Source: Mrakia gelida (taxonomy: Eukaryota; Basidiomycota; Tremellomycetes; Cystofilobasidiales; Mrakiaceae). From it: DNA of 64,000 nucleotides. The notes under the pieces are model-generated. The model ran no database searches and had not been told where the DNA came from. It saw only the letters and a program-made list of their open reading frames with translations. Positions 29,412-42,285 of the stretch are shown here, piece after piece (the first letter of the stretch is position 1; each line of letters opens with the position of its first letter). A program made the translations under genes and the position numbers. The DNA lies in contig BRON01000003.1 of the NCBI GenBank assembly GCA_024345305.1, forward strand, positions 2,108,001-2,172,000, written 5' to 3'.

Positions 29412-32400
29412 TTAAATCACGTATCGGAAAGAAGAGTGCTGGTCGCCCAACGCCTTCCTCGCGTGCTCGTCGCTCCTGAAAACCCTCTGCCCGCTCGAGT
29501 TGAAGACTTTCTCGTTGGTGACGAACTCGGCGTCGACGGAGGGATCGATGATCTCGTTCCTCTGGAGTGAGATAAAGGAGGGGGCGAAAGTCAGCGCTCG
29601 TTCGTCCGTCTCGCGCCCAGAGATGGAAGAGAAGCGTAAGAGTCCGGTTGGAGGAAGTGAAGGAGGACTAACCTCGCCTCGATCTCGTCGAGCATTCTCC
29701 CTCTTGAGGAGGGTCATATAGGAGAGAGAGCCTGTGAACACGATGCGTGAAGCACAAAAGGTCAGCGGCGAGAAAGAAGATCGAGACGACGAGACGCGTC
29801 GTATCGTTGGCTCTCGTTCCTCGAAACTCACTCAAGAACCCGATGGCAATGTAAGCGAGGACGAGCCCGTGACCCATGATGTATCTGGGCTTGTCCTTAG
29901 CACGGTAGACGTTGCTGGAAACAGCTCCCTGTTTGAGAAGGATGAAAGACGAGGCGCGTCGTCAGTCTTCGCTTGCCCTCGGTCGAGAGGAAGCAGAACG
30001 AAGCACGAGAGACAGTACGAACGTTGAGGTTTCCGAAACCTATAATGCAACCCATCGAAAGGGACCTCTTGTAAGCACCTTCGGTCTGTAGAGAAGGAAG
30101 GGGAAGCAAAGCAAAGCAGGTCAGCACTCGAACGGGACGCGAGTCGAGGAGATCGAGCGCTCTCGAGGGAGACTCACGTTGTTCGACACCCACGCAATGG
30201 TGTTCGGAATCAAAGGGTAGATACCAGCGGCGGCGAGAAAGACGGCGAAGTAGCTAAGTCCAGGGGTCTAGGATGGGGAGTGCAAGCGCAAGACGCGTCG
30301 GGTCAGAGCGCTGCCTCGCACCGTCGCTGAGACCGGAGAGGTGACTGACCTTGGACACCATCAGGATGATGTATCCGATGAGTCCAATACCCATGAAGAT
30401 GAGGTTGTAGATTCCTCGCTTTCGAGTCTTGTCGGCCCACTGCGAGAGGGAGCGGAAAAGGCACGCGGGGAGATCGGTCAGTTCGTGAATTTCGTCTCGA
30501 TCTCGCTCGTAGCTGGGCTTCGACCGAGATCTACGCTCTGTAAAGGAGCCAGATAGAGACTCACGAATCCCAATCCGACGGTGACGAGACAAGCGAAGGT
30601 GTAGATGGGAACTGGGGAGAAAAGCGAAGGTCAGACGCGTCAGTTCGACGCAAACTTTGCGAGACGAAGGAGGGCACTCACCTGAGAGCAAGTTGGCCTT
30701 AACAGCAGTGAATCCAAGGGAGTTGATGATCGAGGGAGTGAAGAGGGAGAAAGCGTCTGTGGTAAGAAGAGAGGGGTCAGCGTCGCGTCCCTTTCGACGA
30801 AAGCGGAGAAGGTCTACTCACAAAGAGGTCCGTCAGAGCCTGCGTAGATGATCATCCCCATGTAGGTCTTCCAGTCCTTGAGCGAATCCTTGATAGGCTC
30901 CCAGCTGAACTTCTCGCTGGTGGTGTCGTCTCCCGAGCTCTCCTTCAGTCGAGCGATAACGAAGGCTCCTGGAAACCGAAAGACGATCAGCTCGACGAGA
31001 TCAGTTCGAGAAGCGGGAAGAGCTCGACTCACTCTCGGGCTCGGTCAGGAACTTGGCAGTATCGGGGAAGTCTTGAATGAGCCAGGGAGAGGCGCAGGCA
31101 CAGCTGAAGACACAAAACGAAAGACAGCGGTCAGCTCCGTGGTTCGACGAGGAGAGCTGCAGAGCGCCGAGGAGACTCACAGAACGGTCAAGATACCCTC
31201 GAGGATCAAAATCCATCTCCATCCCTCGTATCCTCCGACTCCGTTCATGTTTTGAATGGCGGCGGCGAGCAGACCACCGAAGGCACCTGAACGAAACGAA
31301 ACGAAGGAGTTGAACATCAGCGTGTGTGTCGACGAGAAGGAGATCTCCTTTGAAGGAGCCATGAACTCACCACTGATGGTAGCAGCAGAGAAGAACAAGG
31401 CAGCTCTGTAGATCAACGAGGAACAGAAGAGCCGTCAGTCGATCAGTCGACGCGTCGAGAGCGACTTGGCTCGAATCGTCGTCGAAGGGGAAAAACGAAC
31501 CTGAGTCCGTACTCCTCTCGCTTGTAGTAGCAACTCAAGTAGAAGGTGACTCCTGGGAACAATCCAGCTTCGGTAAGACCGAGAAGAAGTCGAACGGCGA
31601 GGAGTTGATGGTAGTTGGTGACGAGTCCTCTGAATTTCAGGAAGCGAACGAAGGTCAGCTTTCTGGTAGTCGAAATTTTCCCCGAAACCACGTCTTGAAC
31701 TCGGGAGGGCTCGAGAGACTCACTGCGCGAGCATGCAAATTCCCCAGAGGACTGTTAGGAGGGAAGAAGCAACGTAAGAAAAGAGTCAATCCAATCTCGC
31801 GTCGAGGTTTCGCCGCGACGCGTCTCTTCTCTTCGCCGTCGTCTGTACTCACACATGATACCGCTGCGTTGTTCGTAAGGTTGACGAGATATATGTATCA
31901 GCGACGAGCGCAGAGGAAAATATAGCGGAGGCGAGGAGATGAGCTCACGAAAGCCAAAGTCGAGGGCTCAACTTCTTCAGGAGCACGTTGGAAGGAGGTT
32001 CGAAGAGCGAGTAGGTGAAGAAGAACACGGTCAAGCAGATAAGGTACTGGTTGTCGGTCAAGCCGAGGTCCTTTCGAAGCCTGCACCATCAACGAAACGA
32101 AAGAGGAACGAGGGTCAGCGAGCGCTCGAGAGATCAACGGCAGGCACCCTCCCTCCTCCCTCTCGTTCTCGTGCATACGTACCCGAAGGTCGCGGCGTTT
32201 CCTATGGCGGTTCGATCCTACAAAGGAAGAGGAAAGGTGAAGAAGGGTGGGTTGGTCAGCTCATGCCCAAGAGCGAAGGCAAAGAAGACGACCGTCGAGG
32301 GACGAGAGCGAGCTCGGACGACTCTCCTCCCCATCCCCTCGCCCTCCCCATCTCGTAAACCCTACGCTGGACGAAACCCGAACTCACAAGGAACGAAAGC

Positions 32401-32627
32401 AAGTACAAAACAGACAACCAAGGGATCAGAGTCCAGTCGATCTTGCGAAGCAACTATCAAAACCCAACCATCGAAGAGAGGTCAGAACGAACGAGCGGGT
32501 GGGACCGGAGAGAGCAAGAGAGAGAGCTCGAGCTCACCTTCGCCTCATCGATCTCGTAGTCGATAGCGATATCCTGCTGGCTGATAGATTCCACCTGCTC
32601 GATCTCGGTCTTCTCTCCTTTCTCCAT
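29412..32627 (-). CDS. MFS transporter, anion:cation symporter type (Dal5/Tna1-like)
   Basis: The protein starts MEKGEKTEIEQVESISQQDI and is built from many small exons, mostly one per membrane segment. Landmarks are LLRKIDWTLIPWLSVLYLLS, DRTAIGNA, LTVFFFTYSLFEPPSNVLLK, the VRLLLGLTEAGLFPGVTFYL segment with YKREEYGLR, and WRWILILEGILTVL. After the loop come YAFSLFTPSIINSLGFTA, PIYTFACLVTVGLGFWADK and AFLAAAGIYPLIPNTIAWV. The 'DR.AIGNA', 'FEPPSN.LLK' and 'EGWRWILILEG' phrases mark the fungal allantoate/nicotinate/pantothenate permease group of the major facilitator superfamily, with 12 expected segments. Substrates in this group are organic anions; the exact one cannot be read. The C-tail ends QHSSFRYVI. 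The nearby GABA pair is not necessarily linked. Confidence 0.88.
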
Positions 32628-33349
32628 CTCTGTGGTACGAGTGATTGGTTGGGTTGGGCTTGGAAGGGGTCGGTGAACGAAAGCGAAGGAGTTTGGTTTT
32701 GTGGGGGAGGGAGGGGGAGGGGGGAGGGAGATAAGATGGGCGAAGGGAGGGGGTTCGAGCTGCTTTCGTAGAAAAAAAGAGCAAGATGTGGTTGGTGGGT
32801 TAAGAACGAGAAGCTGGCTGAATTGAAGATCTTCGCGAGGGGCGAGCTAGCAGAGAGAGCGAGGAGCGAGGAGGAAGGAACTGGGTCAGGCTGAACCGGC
32901 ACGACCTCGATCCGCTTTCGGTAGATTTGAGTCGGCTGATCTCATCTCTGCCCTTCCCTCTGAGCTCTGAGCGTTGAAACTCTCGGAGGCGTGTGTAAAT
33001 TGAACAGCTAGGCGGCCTGGAAGCAGAAGCGACGACAGGAACCAGGTCATTTTGGTGAGTTGGCCACGGCGAGGGGGGGAGGAGATGGACCGGACGCGTC
33101 GTGCGTCGTGGATCTGTTTTGCTTTACCATTTATCGCTCTGAACTCCTTCCTTCCAGCGTGGAAAGTTTGACGATTACTCACCGACGATGACCCTCTACT
33201 TGCAGATTTACCACCTTGGCGGCTGTTCTCACTTCCCTCTTCGAGCGAAAGTAAGCGGGCAAGAGCTCATCACAAAGAAAAAAACGAGACGACGAGACGA
33301 CTCTCCAAACCCAAAGCCTCCCTCCTCCCCACCCATCTACACCAGCCGC
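32628..33349. other. Promoter region of the MFS gene and GOS1 3' spacer
   Basis: This is 722 bases between two minus-strand genes. It contains a G-rich run at about 32700-32731 (blocks of 3-6 G separated by single A or GA), near the MFS 5' leader. Two GACGCGTC-like sites are also here (near 33094). I see no gene. Confidence 0.45.
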
Positions 33350-35151
33350 TCAACCCAAGTACCACCAGATGACACCAAAGGACCCTAGTGTTATCGTCGC
33401 TCCGATGAAGAAGATCACGGTGTCTTGTTTACTGTGAGGGCAACGAGGAGGGAGGGAGGGAGGAGGAGGCGTGAGCGTTGTTTATCTCCGAGGGAACCCG
33501 AGATAGGGCTTGAAAGTATGTTGACAGAGACACCTGTTCCGGGTGAGATGTCACCCTTCCTTCTGCAGCCGTTGAAGAGGAGGGTCCAAGAGTCTCTGGG
33601 TACACGCCGAGGTTCGAGCGAGGTTGAGCTGAGGAACAGGTCGAGACGCGTCTCGACTTTTGTCGGCTCCCCCTCAGCCTTGTTCTGGAGAACGTCGCCA
33701 TCTTTCCCACCCCATCAGCACGTGCGTGAATAGCTGAGAGTGCGGAATCTCTGCGAGGCCGGAATCTCTGCGAGGGACGAGAATTCTTCGCTCTCGAGCT
33801 CGCGCCTTCCTCTCATCTCCTCAGCCCTCGACCCTCTCGCTGAGGTCCTCCACCTCTCTGTAAGGGTTTCCTGCCAGACCCAGTCCTCCCTTCTCATCCC
33901 TTTTCCACTCCCTCCACCTCCTCAACCTGTACCTCTCCAGTCTCAAGCTCCCAATCCCTCTCACACCCAAACCAAGAGCGAAACAGCGAAACTGAACTCA
34001 CCTCCTCCTCTCCACCCAGCCCACCACCTCCCTCCCCCCCTTCACCCCATTCGCCGCATCCAGCAACCTCTTCCTAGTCCCCTTCAACCACCCCCTCTGT
34101 TCCACAAGACTCCCCAACACCTCCCTCCCCTGCGCAATCAACCCATCCAACTGACTCTCCGCCTGACTCGCAAACGTATCCTCCCTCAGCGCATGACTCG
34201 CCCGGTCCGGTGCTTGATAATAGGGGGAGTTCTGGGAGTGTTGATGCGGGCGGGGGTTGTTGGGTCGGAAGGAGAAAGGGGATTCGTGGGTTGGGGATTG
34301 AGGAGGGATGAGGGAGGAGGAGGTTGCTCCGCCGAAGTTGGAGTTGGAGGAGGAGCCGTTGAGAGAGGAGTTGGAGTGTTGACGACGGATTCGCGGGGCG
34401 GAGGGGGAGTCGGTGGAGTTGCCTAGGAGGGTGGTGCGGGCTGAGGAGGCGGCCTGAACGGAGGGGGGGGGGGGGAGAAGGGGGGTTGGGAGGGGAGAGG
34501 AAGGGGAGGAGGGAGGGAAGGTGAGCTTGAGCGAACGGTCTCGCTCGTCGAGCTCACACCCCTCCCCTCCTTCGAAAGAGACCTCAAGATGGGATGATTT
34601 GAGAACGTACCTCTGCAGCCTTCTCCTTCTTGAGTGAAGCGAAGCGATCCCGTATCCGCTTGAAGTCATCTCGAAACCTCACGACTCGTCTGTTTCCCAT
34701 TCGAGGTCGAAGCGCGCGAGGGGAGGGAGGGAGGGAGAGTTTGGTGAGCTTCCATCGTCTCGTTATGAGCTCTACCGCCGAACAAATAGATGAAGTACTT
34801 ACGCCAGAGCCTTCTCCTGCTTTGCCGATATCATCTCCTTCCTAGCGAGCGAGTCGTAGTCCTCTATCGTCCGCGACAGCGCGGCGAGCGAGGCAGCGAT
34901 TTGGCCTTGACGAAATGAAGGTCGATCGAGGAGGGAGGTAGAGATGAAGCGGGATGGAGAACGAGTCAGCTTGGTCTCGCATATATGTGAAGGGCCTCCG
35001 ATCTCTAGTAGAAGCATGCTGAAGGCAAGGAAGAGGCGAGGTTCTCACCTTGCGTTGAAGCTGAAGTCTCTCCTCCGGAAAGAGCCATGGCGTCCAGATC
35101 AGCGTTCAGAGAGCTCGTTTGACGAACTCCTAAGGAGTAGAGCGAGTTCAT
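33350..35151 (-). CDS. GOS1: Golgi Qb-SNARE Gos1/GS28
   Basis: Gos1 acts in ER-Golgi and intra-Golgi fusion as a tail-anchored SNARE. The predicted N-terminus MNSLYSLGVRQTSSLNADLD fits the family's short helix. Next come AASLAALSRTIEDYDSLARK and VVRFRDDFKRIRDRFASLKK of the N-terminal helical bundle. A Ser/Asn/Pro-rich linker follows, then the SNARE motif (ASQAESQLDGLIAQGREVLG, WLKGTRKRLLDAANGVKG) and a tail anchor KQDTVIFFIGATITLGSFGV with end IWWYLG. The linker is longer than usual for the family. The last intron, 33432-34001, is 570 nt, far longer than its neighbours, but its phase is right (ERR-S-KQDTV). The gene is divergent from the Sec7-domain gene. Confidence 0.88.
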
Positions 35152-35582
35152 CGAGGTGGGGAGTCGTAGAGATGGGTGAGAAGTTGACTAGTGGTGGTGG
35201 ATGTGAGCTGGAGGTGAGAGTGGAAGTGGGAAGGAAGGAAGGAATGGAGAGAGGGAAGGAGGAGGAGACCGACGAGAGAGAGACAGCTGTCAGCGAAGAG
35301 AAGAAACACAAAGGGAGCTCCCTTGGACTGGATTTTGAAGAGGTGAGAGGGGACTCACGAGAACTACGATGAGCCAGCGAGGGATGGAAGATGACTCCGA
35401 GTTGAAAACTGTCGAGGTGGAAGTTGGAAGAGCGAGAAGGGAGGGAGAGGGTCTCGCCTTGTTCACCTCGAGGGTTGAGCTGTTCCCCCCCGCAGGTCAT
35501 TCAGCCATCTCATGGGTGTTTTGCTTTTTGAGGTAAACATGAAGAGGATGAGCTTGAGATTCAAAGTAGAGATCTGTAGAAT
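35152..35582. promoter_or_regulatory. Divergent promoter of GOS1 and the Sec7-PH gene
   Basis: These 431 bases separate the GOS1 start (minus) from the Arf exchange factor start (plus). A minus-strand upstream non-coding exon for GOS1 is possible, since a GTGAGT donor (near 35360) and a CAG acceptor (near 35207) flank a GCTGAC branch site. No specific regulatory site was identified. Confidence 0.4.
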
Positions 35583-38500
35583 ATGAGCTCCGAGATCAGT
35601 TTTTACTTTCACACGAAGGGAACGCCCCTTCCCCTGTCCTCCGACCTGAGCTCGTTCCTCCCTCCCCTCCCCTCCTTCCCTCCAAACGTCCAGCTTCTTC
35701 CCCATCCTCGGTTCACTTTCTTCCCTCCTTCCCCCGCCTTCCCTCTTCCTCTTCCCATCGTGACTCCTCCATCTTCTTTTCGTTCTTCCTCTGTCCTGTC
35801 TCCTACGCCTGGAGGAGGAGGAGAAGGAGATCCGACACGAGCTTCAACGTCCTCCTCTCGCCCGCTCTCGATCCTCTCTACCTTCTCATCCCACAGAAGA
35901 GAACCAGCAGGAGACACAAACAGCGCATGCTTCTCACCTCCATCCTCAACCCCCTCCCCTTCCGGTCGTCGTAAGGATTCTCGAGGGCTTCAAGCTGCAA
36001 AGACGTCCAAGAACTTCGAGGACGAGCTCAACAGCGGAGAGACCCGTCACTTGAAGAGCGACAGCGTAGGTTCAGCAGCAAGCAGCTTCAAGACTACATC
36101 CAGGAGAGGGTCAGCCAGAGATCCCGACGACTACAACGAGGACGATGGAATCTACGACGACGGGGAGGAAGGATCGTACTTGAGAGAGCAGGAGATCTTG
36201 ATCGAGGAGGACGAACCGCTCTCACCTCGACATCAACCTCCTCAACCTACAAGAACAACCTCCTCAACTTCAACAGTCCAACCCCAGCCATCTACACCCT
36301 CCACTTCTTCTACTCTCGATACTCCAACCTCCTCCACCGACCGAGATGCACGCTCCCGCACTTCCTCAGCCGAAACGGCTTCCTCCCTCACTCCCAAACC
36401 ACCTCAACTCCCCACCTTCCCTTCAGCCTCCTCCTCCATCTACTCCACCACCTCGTCCTTAGCTCCCGCAACTCCAGGAGTCATCCCTCAACCACCCCTC
36501 GTCGTACCTCCTACCCCTACCTCGGTGTCAACCTCCACCTCGTCCATCTCGCACTCCTCCTTCGGCGGAGCGAAGAAGATCAGGCAGACCTCGGCGGGTT
36601 CGACGTCCACCTCTCCTTCGTCCTTCAATGGGACCAGAGGAGCCGGAGTATCGGTGCCGTCGTCGCCAGGAGGATCAGATTCAGGAGAGAAGAGGAGGAG
36701 TTTGTTCAGAGTCGGAGGAACAGCGAGCAGTCCTGATCTGGCGACGTTGGTGAGCTCGAGCGTTCCTCCCTTCCTCCCTCCCTCTTGTTTGGTGCCCGCC
36801 CTTCGACCTCCCTTGAGGCTCTATCCTCGTCCGGAACTCCACACTGACTGTAGCATCACTTTCCTTCCATCTGCTTATCAGGTCCGAAAGAAGAAGGAGG
36901 CTCGAGCAGCGCAAGGAGGTACCCTCGGACCTACCACTCCCTCTCCAGCAGCCAACGAATCCTCCGATCCTTTCTTCGACGACCCTCCTCCTCCTCCTAC
37001 ACCAGAGAAGGACCTTCCCTCTAGCTCGAGTCACGGAGACTGGGCGGGAGGTCGGCTGGAGGACATGGACGAGAAGAAGGTCAGGAGGAACTCGGGAGAG
37101 GAGCAGCAGGAGATCCTAGGGGACGAGTGGGACACGAGGTTCGATGGAGCCAGGGACGAAGGGATGCATCTGCCGGGAGTGAGGGCGATTGGGCTTGGGT
37201 TTGGGAATATAGAGAAGGAGGGATTCAACAAGGTTCGTTCAAGATTAGCTACTGTCCTTTCGTCCGAGAGAAGGACGCGAAGTCAGTCGCGCGAGAGTGC
37301 CCCTTTGCGTCGAGCTGACCTTCCCTTCTATCCCCTTCGTGCCCAGTCGATGCGAAACAAAGCCAAAAACGTCTTCAGCAAGATGTTCTCAGCTCCCTCT
37401 CCCTCGCGACCACCACCTCGAGCCTCTCCCTCCGCGACCTCCCTCCGATTCCATCCTTCGATCTCTTCCTCCTCCCTCGCACCCTCCCCTTACGGCCAAC
37501 ACCAAGATCCTCCCTCTCGAACGCCCTCCTCCTCTCGTCGTCCTTCAGTCGCTGCTCCCTTCTCACCTCCTCGTCCTCCTCACGTCATCCCTCCTCTCGG
37601 ACCTCCCGTCTCTCCCTTCATGAAAGGCTCTCCTTCCCCGCCGACGCTTCACGAACGACGTCTCACCGACCCAACGAAGAAGGCCAACCTCACTCCCATC
37701 GGATCAGGCAGTCCTCAGAAGAGCAGCTCGGGACATCTTCTCCCTGGAGGAGGAAGGAGGAGAAGTCTCTCGGTCGGAGGAATGGGTGGAACGATGGGCT
37801 GGGAGGTCGATGTCGAGGGAGCGTTGGATGGGATCGTTCAGCGGACGCCGCCGACTTCACCTACGAGAACAGAGATGGACGGACAGCAGGGATCATCGAC
37901 GAGGATGATTGGGGAGATTTCTAGGAACGGATCGTACGGAGGAGGGAGACTCTCGCCCATGACGGACGACGATGGACCTTTCGGCGCGTCGAGCTCGAAT
38001 CGACGCACTCAGGATTACGCAGGACCTGCTTCTCCCGTATTCAGTCGTCGAGACGGTCCCTCGGTACCGAATCCTCACGCTATCAGCAGCACGACGACGA
38101 TCACCTCAGGGCGAGGTCCAGCGAAACGCGTTGTGATAGGCAAACGGAAACTCTCGAACCCAGTCGTCCCTACCCTCTCCTCTACTTCTTCCTCGGCCCA
38201 ACCTCCCACTCCTCCACCAAAACCACGCGTCTCCACCTCTTCGTCGTATATCTCCACCTCTTCTCCCACAGCAGCTTCAATCCGTCGCTCTCCAACTCCT
38301 TCAGGATCCTCCTCGCCGGCTCCTCCCAAACCATCCGTTCGGACGTCCTCCCTTCAGTCTTCCTCCATCAATAACCGATCCTCCTCCTCCGTCGTCGCTT
38401 CGTCAACCTCAGCCGTCACAACTCCGCCAACAAGTCCTGTTCGAGGTCATTTCCCCGTCCAACCTCCCGTTTCCTCCCACTCAGGTCGTTCCTCCGCCTC

Positions 38501-41500
38501 AACACCCACCAACAACGCCTCCCTCTCCTCCTCCTCCCACGCTCGACACCTTCTCGACGAGGAAGAAGACGACAACAGCTCCAAGAACACCACTCCTACC
38601 GCTCCTTCGACAGCTCGGTTCCAAGAACAGACCATCCGACTCGTCCCTGCTTCGCCTTCGAATCGAACTCCTACCCTCCCCAACAACACCACCACTCACA
38701 CTCCCCTCGCTGGAGAATCGCCACCCCTCCCACCTCTTCCACCTCCAAACCCTACCTTCACGCACACAGCTCCCGACGACGACGCAGACGGGACCGTTGC
38801 TGTTGGGCTGGGGATCCTCGGAGCTTCGGTTGGAGTGGAGGATCGACCGTTGGAGGGAGAGACGGACGAGGAGAAGGGCAAGGACGCCGCGAGGAGGATT
38901 TTGGAAGAGGATCAGACGTTCAAGTGGGTCAGGGAGAATCGGGTTTGCGAGTTCTTGGGAGGAGTGTGAGTTCATCGAAGCGTTCTTCTCTTCTTTCGTT
39001 TCGAAAGGCGCGCTCGAGAAACTGACTTTCGTTGCTCGTCTTTGATTGGGATCTGGTAGTTCGGCGATCCAGCATGCTGCGGTGACGGCGTACATGGCTT
39101 CGTACGACTTCAAGGGGCTGAAGCTTGAGATGGCTGTTCGGTGAGTTTGAGACGCGTCGAGACGAAACGAGACGGAACGAACGAGCGAAGACGCTGACTT
39201 CTTTTTGCTTTTGTTGCTGGTAGACGTCTCACCTCCAAGCTCTACTTCAAAGCGGAATCCCAAGAGCTCGATCGAGTCATCGGAGCTCTCGCTGTGAGGT
39301 TCTGGGACTGCAATCCTTCTGGACTTTACGGATCGTCAGGTTCGTTTCGCTCGTTTCTCTTCCTCCCCTTCCCTCTTCTCTTCCTTTTTCCGACTCGACG
39401 ACTGATTTCATCGATCCCTTCGCTCTATCAGATGTCGTCCATCAGCTCGTCTACGCTCTCCTCCTCCTCAACACCGATCTCCACGTCGTCGACCAGGACA
39501 AGAAGATGTCGCGAGACGGCTTCGTCGAGAACACGATGGGATCCATTCGGATGTGGGCCTCAACTCAGCAGCAGCAACAGCAGGCTCAAGCTCCCTCTCC
39601 ATCTCCCAACGCTACCACGGAATCGATCAACGAGGACTCAGCCTCAAGCATCCGAGGAGCAGACGTCTTCCACGACGCGAACGGAGGAGTCACACCTCCA
39701 ACAGCAGCAGCTTCGTCCTCGGCCGTCGTCGTCGACAGTTCAGCCAGTTCTATCATCGGCAAGAAATCCAAGAGGGGTCGGAGCGGAAGCATCGCCAGCA
39801 GTCTACGAGAGAAGATCGCCGCTCATGGGTCGACGCCGGCTCTCGTTTCGTCGCAGGTCGCGTCCGTCGCTTCGGCCAGCGCTTCGAGCGTGATGATCAA
39901 CACTCCCAACGGAAGTTCTGGAGATCCTCGGCCGTCGATAGGAAGGTTCGGAAGCTCGTCGACCAGTTTGGGATCGTCGTTCGTGCTCACGAAGAGTTGG
40001 GTGTACGAGATGGAGTCGTTGCTCAAGGTTCGTTCTTCGTTCTCGCCTCCCCTCCCTTTCTCCTCGCTCCCTTACCCTCTTCATTCAACTGACTCCTCTT
40101 CTTCTTCTTTCTCTCTTTTTCCTCTTGACGCCATCTACAGGACATGTACACCGCCGTCAAATCTCAACGAATCCTCCAACCCGTCGGCGAAGTCGTCTCC
40201 GCTCCTCATCTCGACAAACCTCACTCCTCCAACTCCAACTCGCTCCACTCCAGTCCAGGCTCGCTCTCTCGAGGAATGAGCTTGAGGTCCTACTCGTCCA
40301 ACACGATGAACTCCAAGAGGAACAGCATGAGGAGTCTCGCTTTTCTTTCGGACACGATCGGATCGAGGAGTCGGATCCCGACGGACTCGTCGACGTTCAG
40401 TGGGAGTGGGAGAGCTAGTCCGACGCCTAGTCATGCTACCTCGTTGGGAGAGGTGAGTCGAGTCCTTAGCCATCCTTCCTCTGTGGTTGTTCGATCAGTT
40501 TGTGCATCGTTCGAAACGAGAACTGACTCCCTTCTTCTTCTCATCTCGCCCTCGTCCTCTCAGGGTCTCCACGACTTCAACAACCCCTTCGGCTCCAACA
40601 CCACCGCCATGGGCTTCGCTCACAACCTCTCCCGAACCATCATCCAAGAACAAGACGACGAATCCCTCCACTCGACCGACTCCAAGACGACCGACGACGA
40701 ACTGTCGGACGAGGTGATGGCTCTCGAAGGACCCCCGTGGGCGAAGGAAGGGATGGTGACCAGACGTATTGCGTTCACGGAGGATAAGAAGAAGAGTAGG
40801 GATAAGACGTGGAAACCGTTGTTTGCGGTTGCTCAGGGTGGGACGTTGTCGACGTTTACGTTTGGGGAGGGGAGTTCGTCGAGAGGGGGTGGGAGTGGGG
40901 GTGTTGTGGGTGGGGGGAATTGGACGGTGAGTTTTTCGTTCCGTTTTGGTATGCGTGGGAAGTTGAGGAGAGAGAGAGGAGGAGAGAGGGGAAGGGCAGG
41001 AGACGCGACGCGACTTTTCGTTTCCGCGCTGACGATATCTCTCCTCCCTTTCCTCTTTCCTCCTTTCCCCTTCCTCTTCCCCTCTTAACTCTTCCCTCTC
41101 CCTTTCTCTTCCTCGCTTCCTTCTCCAATTCACTTCAGTCCAACGCTCAAGCCCACCACCAAATCAACCTCGTCCACGCCTTCGCCTGCACCGTCCCCAA
41201 ACCAGGCTACAACCGCTCTCGTCCTTACGTCTTCTCCGTCAAGGAATGCACCGGAGCTCTCACCTACTTCGAAGTCGGAACCGAAACCATCAACGAGGAG
41301 TGGGTCCTCACCTGCAACTACTGGGCCGCTCGTCTCTCCCAACCCCCTCTCGTCGGAGGAGTCTCGAACATGGACTACGGATGGGGGAGACCCGTCTACC
41401 CTGGAGACGACGACGACGACAATGGGAAGAGTAGCGTTAGCAGGCAGAGGACGATCTCGAGTGGCGCGGGAGGAGGGGGAGGAGGGAGTGGAGCGTTCAT

Positions 41501-42188
41501 CAACGAGTGGAATCCCCCGTTCCAAGGGAACTCGGAGTCGAAGTTGCAGGAACAACCTCAGTTGGATGCGTTGATTGAGTACAAGAGGAAGTTGGAGAAG
41601 GAGTTGGTGGAGTTTAGACCTATGGAGAGGTTTTTGGTGAGTTGTTCTCGCCGTTTCTGCTTCGTGACTCGATTTCGGGCTCGGTCGTCGCGTCGTTCGT
41701 CGTTCGTTCGCTGACCTTCGTTTTCGTTTCTCGCAACTCGTTCAGGCTCACGGACAAAGGGCTCGAGACAACTACAGTCGGAAACTCGTTTTCCTAGAAG
41801 GTCAGGTGCTCAAGTATTCGGTTTACGTCAAGTGTCTGGTGGGTCGCTTTTCCACTTCTCTTTCGCTTCCTCGCTCCTTTCCTCGCTCGCCTCCTTTCCT
41901 CCCTTTCCTCCCTCTCCTCTCTCCTCCCAAACTGACCTCCTCCCCCTTCCCTTTCTTTTCCCGACTCGTTCTCAGGGCGACGCCGTCTCCGCCCGGTACA
42001 AGAAGAAAGGCGAGAACAAGGAAGCTCGAGATCTCAAACGAGCCGACAAGGTCGCCACCTCCTCCGGATCCGCCGCTCCCAGTTTCGCTACCGCCCCGAG
42101 TCTTCGATCGATTGAGGACGCCGAGGAGGAGGAGGAGCAGATCCAGATGGAGAGGGAGAGGAGAGGGAGTGAGGTTTCGAAGACTTGA
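35583..42188 (+). CDS. Large Sec7-domain and PH-domain Arf guanine-nucleotide exchange factor
   Basis: This is a protein of about 1,800 residues. The first ~1,090 are Ser/Pro/Thr-rich and probably disordered, with two introns that leave the frame open. The Sec7 domain starts near VRENRVCEFLGGV and has the catalytic motif region YFKAESQELDRVIGALAVRF with the invariant Glu, then motif 2 VYALLLLNTDLHVVDQDKKM. A six-glutamine run interrupts the end of the domain. Then come KSWVYEMESLLKDMYTAVKS, a split PH-like domain (WAKEGMVTRRIAFTEDKKKS, KTWKPLFAVAQGGTL, later RPYVFSVKECTGALTYFEVG and EEWVLTCNYWAARLSQPP) and a C-terminal coiled coil (LIEYKRKLEKELVEFRPMER). The Sec7-PH order matches Syt1/EFA6-type factors acting on Arf at the plasma membrane or Golgi. 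The end is RRGSEVSKT. Confidence 0.88.
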
Positions 42189-42285
42189 TGGACGCGTTTG
42201 GGGTTCTGCTTCGTTTTCGTTTCGTGTTTGGTTTCGTTTTGATCTCTACTTAGGACTCGGTCACGTTTTCGTCTTCGCTGGTCGC

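Noticed and set aside
35099..35500. Minus-strand 133-aa protein upstream of GOS1
   Set aside because: The frame differs from GOS1 and is Ser/Pro-rich; the region is better read as a GOS1 leader with a possible non-coding exon.
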